DNA of 64,000 bases from Elysia chlorotica (taxonomy: Eukaryota; Mollusca; Gastropoda; Plakobranchidae). How positions within the stretch are numbered: position 1 is the first letter of the stretch; each line of letters starts with the position of its first letter. Below are positions 50,900 through 63,676 of the stretch, one piece after another. The position numbers were made by a program, and so were the translations under genes. The notes beneath the pieces are model-generated. The model ran no database searches and was not told the DNA's origin. It saw only the letters and a list, made by a program, of their open reading frames with translations. Where the stretch lies: positions 1 to 64,000 of the forward strand of contig RQTK01000935.1 of NCBI GenBank assembly GCA_003991915.1, written 5' to 3'.

Positions 50900-52250
50900 A
50901 TATTAAATTATGAATATATTCTAATTAGAAATGCACAAAAAATACAACTTGTAACACAACTGAAGTCAATAGTATAATCAAGCTCCATAGCCTTCAAGGT
51001 TTGGAACAACAAATAATCAGAGAGCCTATTAGGTTTTTTCCCTTACATTCAGCATTAATGTAATGTAACTGTTCATAATGTCCAGCTCAGACTCTAAGCC
51101 TAAGTAAGACCACAAACGACCACTGGTCAGTACGATTGCCACTGCAGTGGCCAGCTATATTTGTTATTATTTTAATTGATTGGGAGCAATGTTAACAAAT
51201 TTATGTGATTTGTTTAGACTTGGAGAGAATGTAATGTACTAAAGATGCATTTTTTATCTTGTCTGGTCGCCAATTGTAATTTTGCAAATTACTTTGTAAT
51301 GATGCAGCCAGACCTTGATTAAAGCTAATTAGGTCGCTCTTCTTTTTATTGTTTACAGTTTAAAACAATTTGAGCAAAATTTCAGTCCCCAGAAGATCCT
51401 AGAAAGAAACAGCAGAATAATTTGAAATGTTTAGAAGATATGTTTAGAATTTGAATTTAAATGATAAAAGTAATTAAGAATTAAGTTATAAACAAATAAC
51501 AATTTTTCCATTCGTGTGCAAATTGAATCTTGGTGATCGCTGTGTTCGTTCTTATTCTTGTTAGACTCTTCATAGCATCTTTCTTATTTGTTTTACACTT
51601 TTTAAAAAGAAATCTTGAGAAGTCAGTCAAGAACAGTAGAGAGGCTTTAGCGACTGTTGTTTTTTTAAATAGTTAAAAAAAAATTGTTATAATGTTATTC
51701 ATGCTTTGTCAATAAAAGAGTATTATCTTTTAGACCCTGCCTGGTATTGATTTTTGAGTGACAGTGTAGTAGTATTAGAGACAAGGAGAACCCTTCCCCC
51801 GTTGCTAGTTAGACCACATTAATTTATAAACTCAGTGTGAGTTACTGGGACTAATTCCTTGCAGGAGAGGCACAGTGCAAGTTCTCTGTACAAAGGCCAG
51901 TGATGGGCTAGAGCTCAAGCACAGCAGCAGACTGGAGTACTGACAAGTAATAAAGTGATGAAATACAGATAGAACTACACGTACATACATGTAGATGTAG
52001 ATCTAGATCGATTTCTAGTAACAAAAGTCACTAGAGTGTGTGATGTGATCCGTTTCATGACTAGCAAAGAAAAAGATGGCTGATAGCGTTGGTAGGCATA
52101 CATAAAACACACAAAGCCACATGATGGACATATTGCCATTTCTAGCCACAAAGGAGACGTTCAATGTCAGATTCGTCCATAACACCCAAAAATATGTCCT
52201 GAATGGGAAGTGTTATCTATATAAATACCTAGATGTTTAAGCTTCGTAGA
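50900..52250. other. Intergenic region, nothing identified
   Basis: AT-rich DNA between the acidic ORF and the Harbinger-like element. No repeat family, RNA gene or ORF was recognised. Confidence 0.5.
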
Positions 52251-52254
52251 ATAA

Positions 52255-52910
52255 GGCAAGGGCCACACTGGGAGCAAGACAAAGCGAAGCGGGTGGGGAG
52301 AATCAAAGCAGATCCATGTTGCACTTCTTGCACAAGCTGCTGTTGTTGTTGAATTGGTTTAACGTCCACCATCAGCACTCTTGCACAAGCTGTGACTGCT
52401 GTCATTTGAATTGACAATAATGAATCTAAGGAAAAGACTAGCATTGCTGCTGCTTCTCAATGATGATTATCCAAAGAAAGTTCGTAAAGAAAATTATGGG
52501 CGCATTCAATCAATCAAATGAGACAAGATTATAGAGTTTTCCACCATTTGACTAGGAATTTAATTGACGATGAAAGCAGATTTTTCCAGTTACTTTTGAA
52601 TGAGTCACAATTCCTTTTTTTGTCTGCTTGAATTGATTGAGGATAAAATGAAAAGAAGGACTACAAGCTTCAGAAAGTCAATCACAGATTGCTGACGACA
52701 ACAACAACACATGCGTAGACTGTGTGCACCAGAGAAACAACTTGATAGGGATATTCCAGCGATGCGAGCAAAGTAAAATGGCCCATCTTTCGTGTCGCTT
52801 CGCCATCGATCTCTTCGCATTGGTTCGCTGGCAATGTGGCCAATCATCTCTTTATTATTGTAAGTAATGTTCCTGCTTCGCTTCACCTCGCTCCCAGTGT
52901 GGCCTTTGCC
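52255..52910 (-). mobile_element. Harbinger-like DNA transposon remnant, 656 bp
   Basis: Terminal inverted repeats GGCAAGGGCCACACTGGGAG at the left and (reverse) GGCAAAGGCCACACTGGGAG at the right continue into GCGAAGC-rich subterminal sequence, the style of PIF/Harbinger ends. Flanks taa (52252-52254) and tca (52911-52913) could be a decayed 3-bp duplication. A minus-strand ORF at 52605-52886 contains a cysteine cluster and FLKLVVLLFILSS, perhaps a protein remnant. A SINE fragment is inserted at 52340-52379. Superfamily assignment is an inference. Confidence 0.65.
52340..52379 (-). mobile_element. 40-bp SINE 3' fragment with 13-bp target-site duplication
   Basis: Only the terminal SINE sequence (reverse: AGTGCTGATGGTGGACGTTA) and a CAA-repeat tail are present. 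It is bounded by perfect cttgcacaagctg at 52327-52339 and 52380-52392. It is an extreme 5' truncation. Confidence 0.88.
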
Positions 52911-52923
52911 TCATAACAACTTT

Positions 52924-53444
52924 GGGCACTCCTTGAGTTTTGTGGTCCCTAGCCTGTGGGCGATCAAATGGGTGGGCGGCCAGAACTCGATTATTAAAAT
53001 TGAATAAAATACCAGCCAGCTGCACTCCCTGTCTTTTTTTTCTATTAAAATTGATTAAAATACCTGCCAGCTGTACTCCCTGTCTTTTTGTTACTTTTTA
53101 TTGTATTGGCATGATTTGTTTGATTCAAAAAGACAGAAAGCAATATTGATTATTGCTTATTTGAACACTGGTAGAATGTCGACGGGGAAGGGGGGTGGGG
53201 ACAACTTACATAAGCACATAAGAATTAAGATTGATCTGTTAAGCAATTAAAACTTTAGATTTCTATCTGTCTCTCACACTCACTTGCTCTTTCTGTCTGT
53301 CTGTGTGTCTCTCTCTCTCTCTTCTCTCTTCACAGTTTGACTGACTCCCATGTAATCGAATCCTACCCACCCACCCCTCGAATCCCGCCCACCAAGCCCA
53401 TTCGATCGCCCACAGGTTAGGGACCACAAAACTCAAGAGTGCCC
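52924..53444. mobile_element. Non-autonomous DNA transposon with about 58-bp terminal inverted repeats
   Basis: The ends GGGCACTCCTTGAGTTTTGT and (reverse) GGGCACTCTTGAGTTTTGTG extend through CTGTGGGCGATC. AACTTT repeats flank it at 52918-52923 and 53445-53450. Inside is a tandem pair of about 51 bp (52995-53089) containing CAGCTGCACTCCCTGTC. It lies 13 bp from the previous element. Confidence 0.8.
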
Positions 53445-53800
53445 AACTTTGTTTTTATCAAGTTGAATATCTTCGGGAATGAAATACAGAAATAGAGGTC
53501 CAGTTTTACTTACACGGTACAACTGAAATGGTCAATCAAAAAGCAAAATGATCAGATTTACGGAGTCATTTGCAGATGCAGCTGAAGATACAGAAAATGT
53601 GTTCTTGAGAAGTTCTCCACTGAGAACTGAGCAGTGGATTTCTATGGGCAGTGAAACGGATTGCTAGTAAGACTACTAATCTAGTATTCTAGTAATCTAA
53701 GCTTAGTGTTTTGCGCAAGGCGCGAACGATGTAAACAAATGAGAGAGAACTCTGAAATTATTTTGTGAGGTAAGAAGAGTAGCCTAGGCTCGTAGGTCTG

Positions 53801-53814
53801 CTACGCATGCGTAG
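53801..53814. promoter_or_regulatory. NRF1-like palindrome CTACGCATGCGTAG
   Basis: A perfect 14-bp palindrome with an ACGCATGCGT core, about 185 bp before the start codon of the coiled-coil gene. Promoter function is inferred from position and similarity to the NRF1 motif. Confidence 0.4.
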
Positions 53815-53998
53815 ATACTACACTAAAGAGAAATCAAGCCAGCAAAATAACAAGTTAGGCCTATGGACTCGTGTTGAAGAGTGAAGGAATCAGTGAAACA
53901 TAAGATATTGCGTTTACGGTTGTTGGCCAAAATATTGGATTATATGGGATTTGTATCATTATTTTACAAATGACATATGACCTCAAAATCGTGTGCGA

Positions 53999-56900
53999 AT
54001 GGAATCGCTAGCATTAAATTTAGCATCTTCAGGAAACGAGGCTGCTGCGATAGCGTCCCCAGTAACGGTGACACCGGGTCAAACTGTCAACAATGGATCC
54101 TCGTTTCAAACTGATTCCAATACTGCCATGACTTCAGCTTCTCGTGCCCTGGCTAGTGCCCCTCTTTCCGCTAGAGATTCCCGAAAATCATCTCTTCTGG
54201 ATTTCACTGAACAGATTCGTCGATTAGAGATCGAAGGAAATAAACTAAGAGCAGCTACGTTTTCAAACTTAGGTAAGTAGGCCTACTCTTTCCGCATGAA
54301 GACCTGACCATTGCGTGCCTTGACATGCTTACTACTGTGTGTTACACAGTTGTAACATAAACAGTAGTTAAAGTAAGTTACAGCCACCCAAACATACGTA
54401 CGATCGAAGACATTTAGATGTTTCTTTTGTTTGCATTTATCGCTGTGAAATACTTTTCCAATAATAAAACTAATACCTTATAAATCCACGAATTTTGTTA
54501 CAAAATAATGGTTATTTTGTTACTAATGTTAATCAGAGAATGCGTATTTAGATGCATTTTCCTTTTTGTTTTGTTTTGTTTTAACTTTAAATATTAGGAA
54601 TGTATTCTATTGCCAGTTAGTCTTTTTCCGCTCAATGATCATAAAACATTCTGCGTTTTGAAACGAAAATCTACGAACAATCGACTTCAAACAGTTTTTA
54701 AAACTTTGTTTCCTTTAAAAGTGTAAGCATTACCCAATTGAGAGCTGTAAGTACAGGTATTCGTGTTAGCTTACAACTTGTCGTAAGAACATATGCGAAT
54801 AAGAAGGCTTCCGATCAGTCGTAAGCTGATACCTCAACTTTGTTCATACGGCTTTAGTCTCTACCATATAGTTGCATATTGATAAGGACAGCAGAAGTCA
54901 AATAATTCATGGGTTTACTAGTTTTTCATCCGCCAAAGCCATTGATCGGCAATATTTAACGTCAGGGTTTTGCTTTGGCTATCGGTAGTTAAGCTTTAAC
55001 TTAAAGAAAGAAGAAAGAAATGATGCTCTGCATGTCGTGCATGATCTACCGCTGTTATGAAGCATAACGTATGTCCCCTTTACCTGGTCTTATACTAGCT
55101 GTGTAGAGTGCTTTAAAGGACGGTTCGAAACAAAATTATCATCTCCACAGGACTCTTCCCTCTGTAGATTAAATGCCGCTGCATTAATACTAACTTTAAA
55201 AAAATTAAGTTATTCAAATAAATTTATTTTAAAGTAACCAGTAAAGGTTTCGCTTTTTTGTTGTTGCTTTCTAACCTTTTATAAGTACGGTTGCCAATTA
55301 ATTAATTTTTCGATTTCGTCCCCTACTGTACTGGTTGGTTCGGTTTCAGTACTGTATAATACGACCTGCTAGATATAATGGTATCCCTGTATTGTCTCTG
55401 TGTGGCAACACGTAACATTGTCAAACGTAATTTTTGGTACTCGCTCACAATATCCTATACAGTGCTGACGTCGGAACTTTAGTCTCAAACAAACAAGCAA
55501 TATACCTTCATGAAATGCTATGTTATTATTTCAAATGCATAGCTGTATTATCAATCTTACAACACAGATTGGAGTATACATGTATATGACATTTATTGCT
55601 ACCTGTATTACCACGAATCGATAACGAATTGAAATCTTCTCAATAACACGTGTTTGCATTACTTCCACAATTTGTTCACAGATACCATTAACGGATTCAG
55701 CAATGTGGACACTGGTGACAATCATGAGGTAAAAACAAACCTACTAATTCCATCTTGTTACAATGCCATTTTATTTGATCATATTCTATAGTTATTATAA
55801 ACTTCAAGTTTATTTTTTTTAAACTTTTATTTGTCTTCGACAATTTTGATAATGATAAATAATTCTTCTCCTAATAATAAATCGTAAACACGGTGTTTTA
55901 TTTAATGCACATACAATTTTAATTTACAATTGTAAATATACGGCCCTAACTTTGTGAATGGCTGGAATGAAGGAAGAATACTTATTGGCGAAGATAGTGC
56001 ACACATTGTGCATGCGGATTTTAGAATGAAAATAATGGCCACTAAAGCGGGATCATTATAGGTGTTTATTTTGTAGCAAAGAAAGGTTGTGTGACGTGCA
56101 CCTCGTATGGCTTAACAATAACAAAAACTCACGAATTAGGGTTACAGCTTCCGAAACCATTGACTTTTTAATATAATTTCTTCCCGTTGTTCAATTGAAA
56201 TTTTTTTACTTTAGTAATAACATTGTAATAATGATAATAATATTAACAAGAAAAAAAAGTCATTAATACAGATGCTCAATCCGAGTCGTTTTAATTTAAC
56301 CTCGCTATACGTATAACTTAATGCGGCGGTAGGTCGTGTACTTGATATAAACACATTTGTAAGATAATGAGACCATGGTTTATTGGTGGCGCCTTATTGA
56401 TTAAGGTTAGGGCTGCAGCCGTGAAATGATTATAATTATACTGTATAAGCCTATCTCAGGCATTCTTGGGTTTCAAGACTCCATATAAAGTTTGTGTGAG
56501 GCGTGGGCCGTGGGACCCCCGGAAAAGATGATTAACCGAGTTCACTCTCACGATCATCAGATTAGGAAGAATTCGTAACAGAGAGTCCATTCTTAAAGTT
56601 ATTTGAAAGAAGGCACAGAAAACTGTAGGGATCCCTGTGTTCCGAGTCAAGCAGATTGGTGTAATTATGGTCACAGGGAGCGCAATTAACTGATATTGTA
56701 TTGATAACTCATCTACCGTTTGCAGATCACGTAATAAGAGGCGAATACCATAATGAGTCCCATGATGGTGGAGAACACAGAAAATAATTATATACATGTA
56801 TACGTATCTAAAAAGGCAGATTTATTGATTCGATTTTGGCATTGGCTTTGTGCAAACCTGGCATGATTAATATGCAAATTGCAGTCTTCACGTTGGGATC

Positions 56901-58510
56901 CATAAACACGAGGTTGCCTGAGCGACAAATACAGCCCCAATCTAACAACTGTAAAACTAAACATACAAAATAACACTAGCTCGTATTTATGTATCCTCAA
57001 GAAATGCAGTGTAAGGCCGTATAGGACCCCCCAGGGGTCAACCTAGGAGACGTTAAACCCGGAGAGAGGGAGATAATTCTCTCCCTCCCTCTATAGAGAA
57101 CCATGCTCAGAGATACAATTTCTTTGGAAAATGTTTCGTCAATTTTGAGAGGAGCCGAAAATTCCTAATAGAACCAGACACAGAATTTTGTGTCCTCAGT
57201 AGTGGGGTGGGGGGTCGATAAATTGGTTTCTAATCGATGTCAGTATAGGCCTTATGTTTCAGAAGAGCTGATACATAAGCCCTTTTATCCCCGATCTGTC
57301 TCTGTGAGGCAGCTCGTTAATTTGTCAGACGTTAGTCCTGAGAATCGTCCGCGATAGTACCTAGTTGTTTGACATTAAGACTCCAATGGACTTTCTCCAG
57401 ATTCGCCTCTATTTGATCAGACGTGGTCTTGTCTTGGAGTTGTTGTTATTAAAAAACAACAACAAGGAAAAGCGTTTTATATCACACCTGTTGGTAGAAA
57501 TTCACTATAGATAACATTGTGGATTTAGAAACAGAACATAGTACTAAACCTTAATCAAAGCCACTGGTTTACCATGGTGTCGCGACATCACTCGTTCTCT
57601 TTTCCTCTTCTATGGTATTAAACAAGTCGTTATTATTATTATATTTCATATTAACTAAAATATTACTGCGGAGTCATTTTCAACTCGTTGAATGCTTTAA
57701 AAAAGAAAGACAAAAACAAAAACCACAACCACCACAACAACAATAGCAACAACAAAATACCCGAAACAACTGTAATTCTCAACGGGACACTTTCTTTAAA
57801 ACTTTAATATTATTTGTGTCTCCTGTTTTAATCAACGCCCACCCTTCGCACTCACCCGTAGTTATCACTATAAGAAATATGCATTCTCTTACAAGGCCAT
57901 GTCAATTTTGTTTTGCTGCATTCAATTTTCATATAATATTTTAAACATTAACATTGCTTGCTATTTGTAAAACTTCAGTTTTGTTGGAAATTTGCCTTTA
58001 GGTACATGCAACTCGGTTCAGGATTTGGACAAAAAGTTATGCGATTAGAGGGGTCCTATTTAAGACTAGCGACCTAGCTAGATTTAAGGTGAAGTCTAAA
58101 GTTTGTGGCGACGTCTCTTGTTATAAATCATGTTTAATAAGATAAGAGAAAGTTGTGTGTTGTTTTATTTTTTTAATCGATACGACCCTTATTTAGACGA
58201 AAAACCTAGCTGTTGTCCCACATTCAAGATTCTTTAAATGTGAAGTGTTTAAAAAAAAAAAAAACAATTATTAATTTGTTCAGAGGTGCTGAAAAAAGTC
58301 CTTATGAGTTGTAAAACTCAAAGCAGATAAGGTACAGAAATAAAACAAAGAGAATGTCGATACAGCACCGGCTTATTAGCTTAGGTTCAATATTTACATT
58401 AGTTATCTTCTTATTTAGCTAGATCAATACTTTAGCGCACTGCAATTTTCTTTAGCAGACCATATAAGTAAAGATCCGTCATAAAGAGTGAGGGATTCTC
58501 TCTCTCTCTT

Positions 58511-58547
<37 letters not shown>

Positions 58548-60818
58548 TAAAATTTAAGAACATCATAGGCTTAACGTCTATGGGATCTTATTTAGATGCA
58601 TGGATCGTTTTGACGTCCTGGGCTTTGCTCAGCCCATGCCATGCATTTCATACAGATATTTTATTTCTTTGTTTTATCAGAAGGGTCCATTTTATATTAA
58701 GCCTGTAATTGTTATAGATCAGAAACACCCTCTTGTAAAATAATAAAGGCAGTGAAATCTATGTTTGTTGTGTGAGATAAGCCCTAAACCAATGCACCAC
58801 TAAACGCTTTTATGTCGGAGGTGCTCAATAGGCCTCATGTTAACCTCCACATAATATCCACTCAGAAGCTTTATGCAGCGTTTTCCAATGTACAAACCCC
58901 GCTTAAATATTTATTAGAATAGTGAAACAGCCGCGAATATCGAATATCGCGGGTTCTTTCGTGATATCCACATTATGAACCTGACTTTATCGTTGCACAA
59001 TGTAGTAATTTTGCCCCTTTAGCATGAGTGCAGCCAGTCTTTGATGTAAACACTAGTATTATTTGATAATAACGCGTATTTGCAATCTGACTGTGGCTGC
59101 CACCAAGTATAAAATAAGTTAAAAATGAGCACCATTTTATATTTCCTCTAAAAATTGTAATGATATAAAACTTAAGAAAACAGAAAGATGGCTTATAATC
59201 GACACATCTTTGTTCTATGAGGTATAGGAATTTTTCAATTTGTATATGAAAATGGCTGCCACCGCGCGCGCGTGCACACACACATACACACACACACTGC
59301 CAAACCATCTTTCCATTTTCATCTTTTTGTATCAGCATTCAAGGTTTTCCTTTGGCAGATAAACAAGTGTGCTGTTTAATATATATATATCCCCCTCTCT
59401 CTCTTTCTCTCTCACACACACATATATTATTGTTTCCGTTTTTTTCCTTTTAAAATATCGAAACAGTCCATTTCAAATAAAGATGTTCTCTCTTAGGACG
59501 GAGAATTCTAAATCGATTTGATTTTTTGTTTTTAATATATATCAGCCAAAGTACGAGACGAAAATCCAGGGAATAGAGAACCAATCTTGTACATAAGCCG
59601 ATCACAGATCTATGCCTTTGGAATGCCAATAAAGCTGATATCATTTATCGATTGGAAAGCCTTATCGAACGCTGAAGAGTGCCGACCTTGGAGTACTCTT
59701 CCAAATCAATAATGCTGACTTTGTCTTCCCTTACCGGTCCCTCCCCCGTATTCTTAACTGAACGACGTCGTGCTGTGACGCCCCCCCCCCAAAAAAAAAA
59801 AAAAAAAAAAATATCAAAAAGCAAAAACATTTTAAAATACATGTTTAACTTCCAGAATGTACTCTTTTATCTTTCAAACTATTTTAGTTATTTCTTCTAT
59901 TAAACTCGTCTGAAGGTGTTCTAAAAATGCGATGAAAATTTTGATAATTACAATTAAATATATATTAAATATATATATGTACGTGCTTGGGAGTTATACA
60001 TATAATCTATCACATCCGACCTTATGACGTTTCCCTAGAGTCTGCAAAAATGACTACGAAACATAACAAATATATAAAATGAAAGTTCTTTAAGTAGATG
60101 AATGTAGAGACAAAAGAAACTTAGAAGAAGAAGGTAACGGCAGATGTACTTTTTGTGTGGTTCAAGAAAAACAACATTTCAGCTGTTTAGCGATTGCAAT
60201 AATAATTATTTTTTGCATGGTACTTAAGTTTAAACCTCTCCTCCCCTCTTCTCTCTCTTTCACTGTCCCTCTCATCTCTCTCAACTCTTCCTCCCTAAGT
60301 GTATGAATAGTTTATCTATGTCATTTCCTTTTCTGCACTCTCCTTTCCTTTTCTTCACTCTCCTTTCTTTTTCTACACCCTCCTTTCCTTTTCTACAGTT
60401 ATTTAACACCACTCCTTTTTCTTTCTTCAACTGAACGGCCTTTCTCCAATTTATATGTCTCATCACCCCCCCCCCCCGCGCTGCTTGCATGTTCCTATAA
60501 ATATGCATTAACTTACTCATAATTCTCAGCATCACTTTAGTTATGGCTTATATGGAATACGCGATAGATCAATAGCTATATGTCACCTGAAGCTGGCAGG
60601 AATTATGTACTCCCCAGAAGCTTACCTCTCCTGGTCTGGGCAGTGGCACAGACCTTGTGGATCTCTCTGCTGACCAGAAATGTATCACGGACCTTAGGTG
60701 AGATCTTCACACTTTGTCTCTTTGTCTATTGTCGAAATGATAAAACTTGTAACAAAAATAATGATTATCAAAATTGTGATAGTAAAAATAATGAAAAAAA
60801 AACAACAAAATGAAAATG

Positions 60819-60896
<78 letters not shown>

Positions 60897-63676
60897 GCAA
60901 TGATAATAATAATACTAATGCATGTAGTTATAATATTAAAAATAACAATAATATACAATTACTTGGAAGCTTTACCATAATATGTCTCAAAGTACTGTGC
61001 ATTTTATTCTTGTCAAGCAATCAATAGAATACCAAGTGGCTAAAATTGTGTGTAAAAATATACATTGAGAATCAAAGTTCAAGTAAAACCAATAAAGCTT
61101 TTATAAGGAATGCAACAGTTAGAAAATGCATTGACTTGTGCCCTATCAGTTTTTATGCATTAATACCTTTTTTTTGGTTAAAATTAATTTCATTGAAAAT
61201 ATACCACATATATTGTCTTGTAGAATATCCAAGTTTTGGGAACTTATTTTGAAACTTAAGTCTGTTCTTGAAATTTGTTTTTGGGCTATAAATAATAACA
61301 TTTATCTTTTTTTTTTTTATAACTACATGACTATTATATTCGACCTTTTGAATTTTTCTTATTTTTACATAACTTAAACTATGTTTTGCTAAGATGTGTA
61401 AAGACACTAAAAGTCTTTTTGTTTGTTTTGTTGTTATCTGTATCTGCTTTCTACCATTGTTTTGTTCAACTATCCTACAAAACTATTAATTAAAAAGGTA
61501 ACCCAGTCCAATTAACGTTTCAATATTTTTCCTCCTTATATGCCTGCCCAGAATTCAACTAGACACCCAGCGAAGGGAGACAGAGCGTCTTCAAAGGCAA
61601 CTGCTCGGTGACTCTGTAGCCTGGAGCAGTAGCAGCAACAGCAACAATGTGACAGCTTTCACAGTGACTACCACAAGCTCCACCGCGGGCTTGAACAATA
61701 GCAGGTTTGGAGTAGTGTCCAGCAATAACAACAGTCAGCACTATCATCATCACACTCCGCTCTCGTCATCCTTGTCTGTTTTGGGAGTCCTGCATAACAT
61801 GAGCTCTGGTACCAATGGTAACGATGCAGGGGGAGGCGGCAATAGCAGTAGCAGCACTAACAGTATTGTTTCGCAACATCAACAACACCAGCAGCAATAC
61901 TGTCACAGTCACAGTCCACCCAAGTCTGCATTCTCTACAATACCAAGTGGAGAATTAGGCCAAAATTTCCACAGAAGGATGGCTTACGATTATCAACCAC
62001 CGTAAGTGACATAGGATTAAATTTACGTGTTTTTTTGTTAAGTTTGCTGTGCTGCTGCACATTTTTTTTTTTTTTAAACTTCTGTTCAATCCTGGTCCCA
62101 TATGTTGCCAGGTTTTTTTTCCTAGTAAATTGTTTTTTTGATGATGAACTGCACGCTGAACATTTTATTATTTTTAATATGGATATCTTCTGTAGGTCCA
62201 AGGATCTCACATAGTTTGTACAAAAAAGCGTTCAAGCCTTTAATTTGAGAAAATTGACTTTAAAGTTTAAAAAAAACTTCTCAGTTGAAAAGCCTCTGGG
62301 TGAGAACAATTTTTTTAAAATTTAAATACTTGTTTACTTCAGAATAAAATATATTAAAACGTTTTAGAAATTGATACATTTAAAAAGCCCAGTAAAACTA
62401 CATTTTTGACCTGTGATGAGCCATTGGCATATTTTGGCTTCTAGCTCCAAATCGCTTCCACCGATGTAAATCTTTTTTTCTAAAGGCAGACACATATTAT
62501 TTCAGGTAAATTGGGGAGCAAAAAAAGTATACTCACATGCCTACTGATTTTCATTTTTGTCTTTTTTATGTTAGATTGTTTATTTCAACAATCTGGTTCT
62601 CTCAGCAGCAGCAAAATTGGTAATTCAAGATTGTATCAATATTTGTGACACTTTTATGTATTGCAATGTTTTCAATTGCAACATTATTTTAGTCTTCCAA
62701 AAACAAAAAAAATGCAGAAAAAGAAATGAAAATGAATTTTTCAATGTTAATTACCTGGTGTATACTACTAACATAAATTACAAAAGTATGCCTTTTTTGT
62801 TTTCCTAAGATCTCATCTGGAAAGATCTTTGAAAGAGTCTCAACAACAGGTTATGGAGTTAAGGAAAAAATTACAAGAGGTAATTGTTTCATGTATATTG
62901 TACTTTTTTTTTACTGGATAAAAAAAATATTTGAGATAGGGCAACAAACCTTTTGTTTTGAATAGTTAAAAATGCTACTTTTTGTTTCATTTGTTGAAAC
63001 TGTGGTATTGATTTATCTCTTTCAATAGAGAGAAAAAATGTCTTAAAGCAGCATTTATGTTGCTCTGACTTTTAGAGGCAAGCATCTCTTTTAAAATATA
63101 TTTTGCTAAAGAAGATGAACTTCAAAAGCACTTTTGAAATGGTAGAATTAGATCGACAAAATATTTTTTTTGAAAAGCTGGGAATGCAATTTGGTGAAAC
63201 ATAACTGACAATATTCATTAAATATCTAAGTGCAAATAACACAATGTTTTATTGAAAGATTTAATAAACAAAAAAAAAAAAAAAAATATATTCAAAAGAA
63301 AATATTTTACATAAATGTTTAAATTTTGAAAAAAAATGAATTAAAATGAAGGCTAATATTTGTATATACAAAATGTATTTTAATTTGCTTTTAAAACTTG
63401 GCATCTCTCTTCTTTTTCCATTAACTTTTCTCTCTTAGTCCACTTCTCATTAGTCTATAGCCTGTTTATCTGACGTACCTATGTGTTTGTATATACCTGC
63501 TTGCACCTGAAGTCTTTTTTGTCTTTATTTTAATATTATTTTTCCCTGTGTATTTTTGTAACAAAGATGGAAGACTCATCAGGCCAGCAAAAGAAGCAGT
63601 TTCGTGCAGTGGTCGAGGAGCTGAAGGCAAAACTTCACGAAACCATCATGAATAGAGACATGGTGCTGGATCTCAG
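53999..63676 (+). CDS. Coiled-coil protein, CCDC158-like, 5' part, continues beyond window
   Basis: Exons: 53999-54272 (phase 1 out), 60652-60697 (in 1, out 2), 61552-62001 (out 2), 62810-62879 (out 0), 63567-63676 (out 2). The ATG at 53999 has an in-frame TGA at 53978. Exon 1 is Ser/Ala/Thr-rich, then SSLLDFTEQIRRLEIEGNKL. Exon 3 starts IQLDTQRRETERLQRQLLGD and has long Ser/Asn/His/Gln-rich low complexity. Exons 4-5 give SHLERSLKESQQQVMELRKK and EELKAKLHETIMNRDMVLDL, similar in pattern to the early coiled coil of CCDC158. Function is unknown. The weakest call is the start of exon 2: 60652 fits the frame directly, while a stronger acceptor at 60617 would need an unseen extra exon. The C-terminal part is outside the window. 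Confidence 0.7.
55322..55485 (+). mobile_element. Diverged SINE body
   Basis: Plus orientation. It shows CTGGTTGG, TATCCCTGTATTGTCTCTGTG, AACATTGTCAAACGT, CACAATATCCTATACAGTGC and GACGTCGGAACTTTAG in family order. No head. Confidence 0.65.
57283..57383 (+). mobile_element. Diverged SINE body fragment
   Basis: TATCCCCGATCTGTCTCTGTG, AATTTGTCAGACGTTAGTCC and GACATTAAGACTCC match the SINE body and end. The rest is lost. Confidence 0.55.
60818..60896 (+). repeat. (AAT)n microsatellite
   Basis: About 26 AAT units in intron 2 of the coiled-coil gene. The poly-Asn ORF across it is a translation of the repeat. Confidence 0.95.
62002..63566 (+). other. Introns 3 and 4 of the coiled-coil gene
   Basis: 62002-62809 (GTAAGTGAC to TTTTCCTAAG) and 62880-63566 (GTAATTG to TTGTAACAAAG), both AT-rich with poly-A/T runs and no recognised repeat. 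The sequence after 63676 (donor GTAGAG) to 64000 is the start of intron 5 with nothing identified. Confidence 0.75.

Larger units (their letters stand above)
54273..60651 (+). other. Intron 1 of the coiled-coil gene
   Basis: A 6.4-kb intron. It holds two decayed SINEs (55322-55485, 57283-57383), an imperfect hairpin at 57061-57092, (CT)n near 58498-58539, (CA)n at about 59272-59297, poly-C/poly-A at 59781-59810 and a CT-rich stretch at 60236-60420. No other exon was recognised, though a small one is possible (see the gene entry). Confidence 0.6.

Noticed and set aside
56456..56797. 113-residue minus-strand ORF in intron 1 of the coiled-coil gene
   Set aside because: No recognisable family, no splice or start context and opposite to the gene. 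Probably chance.
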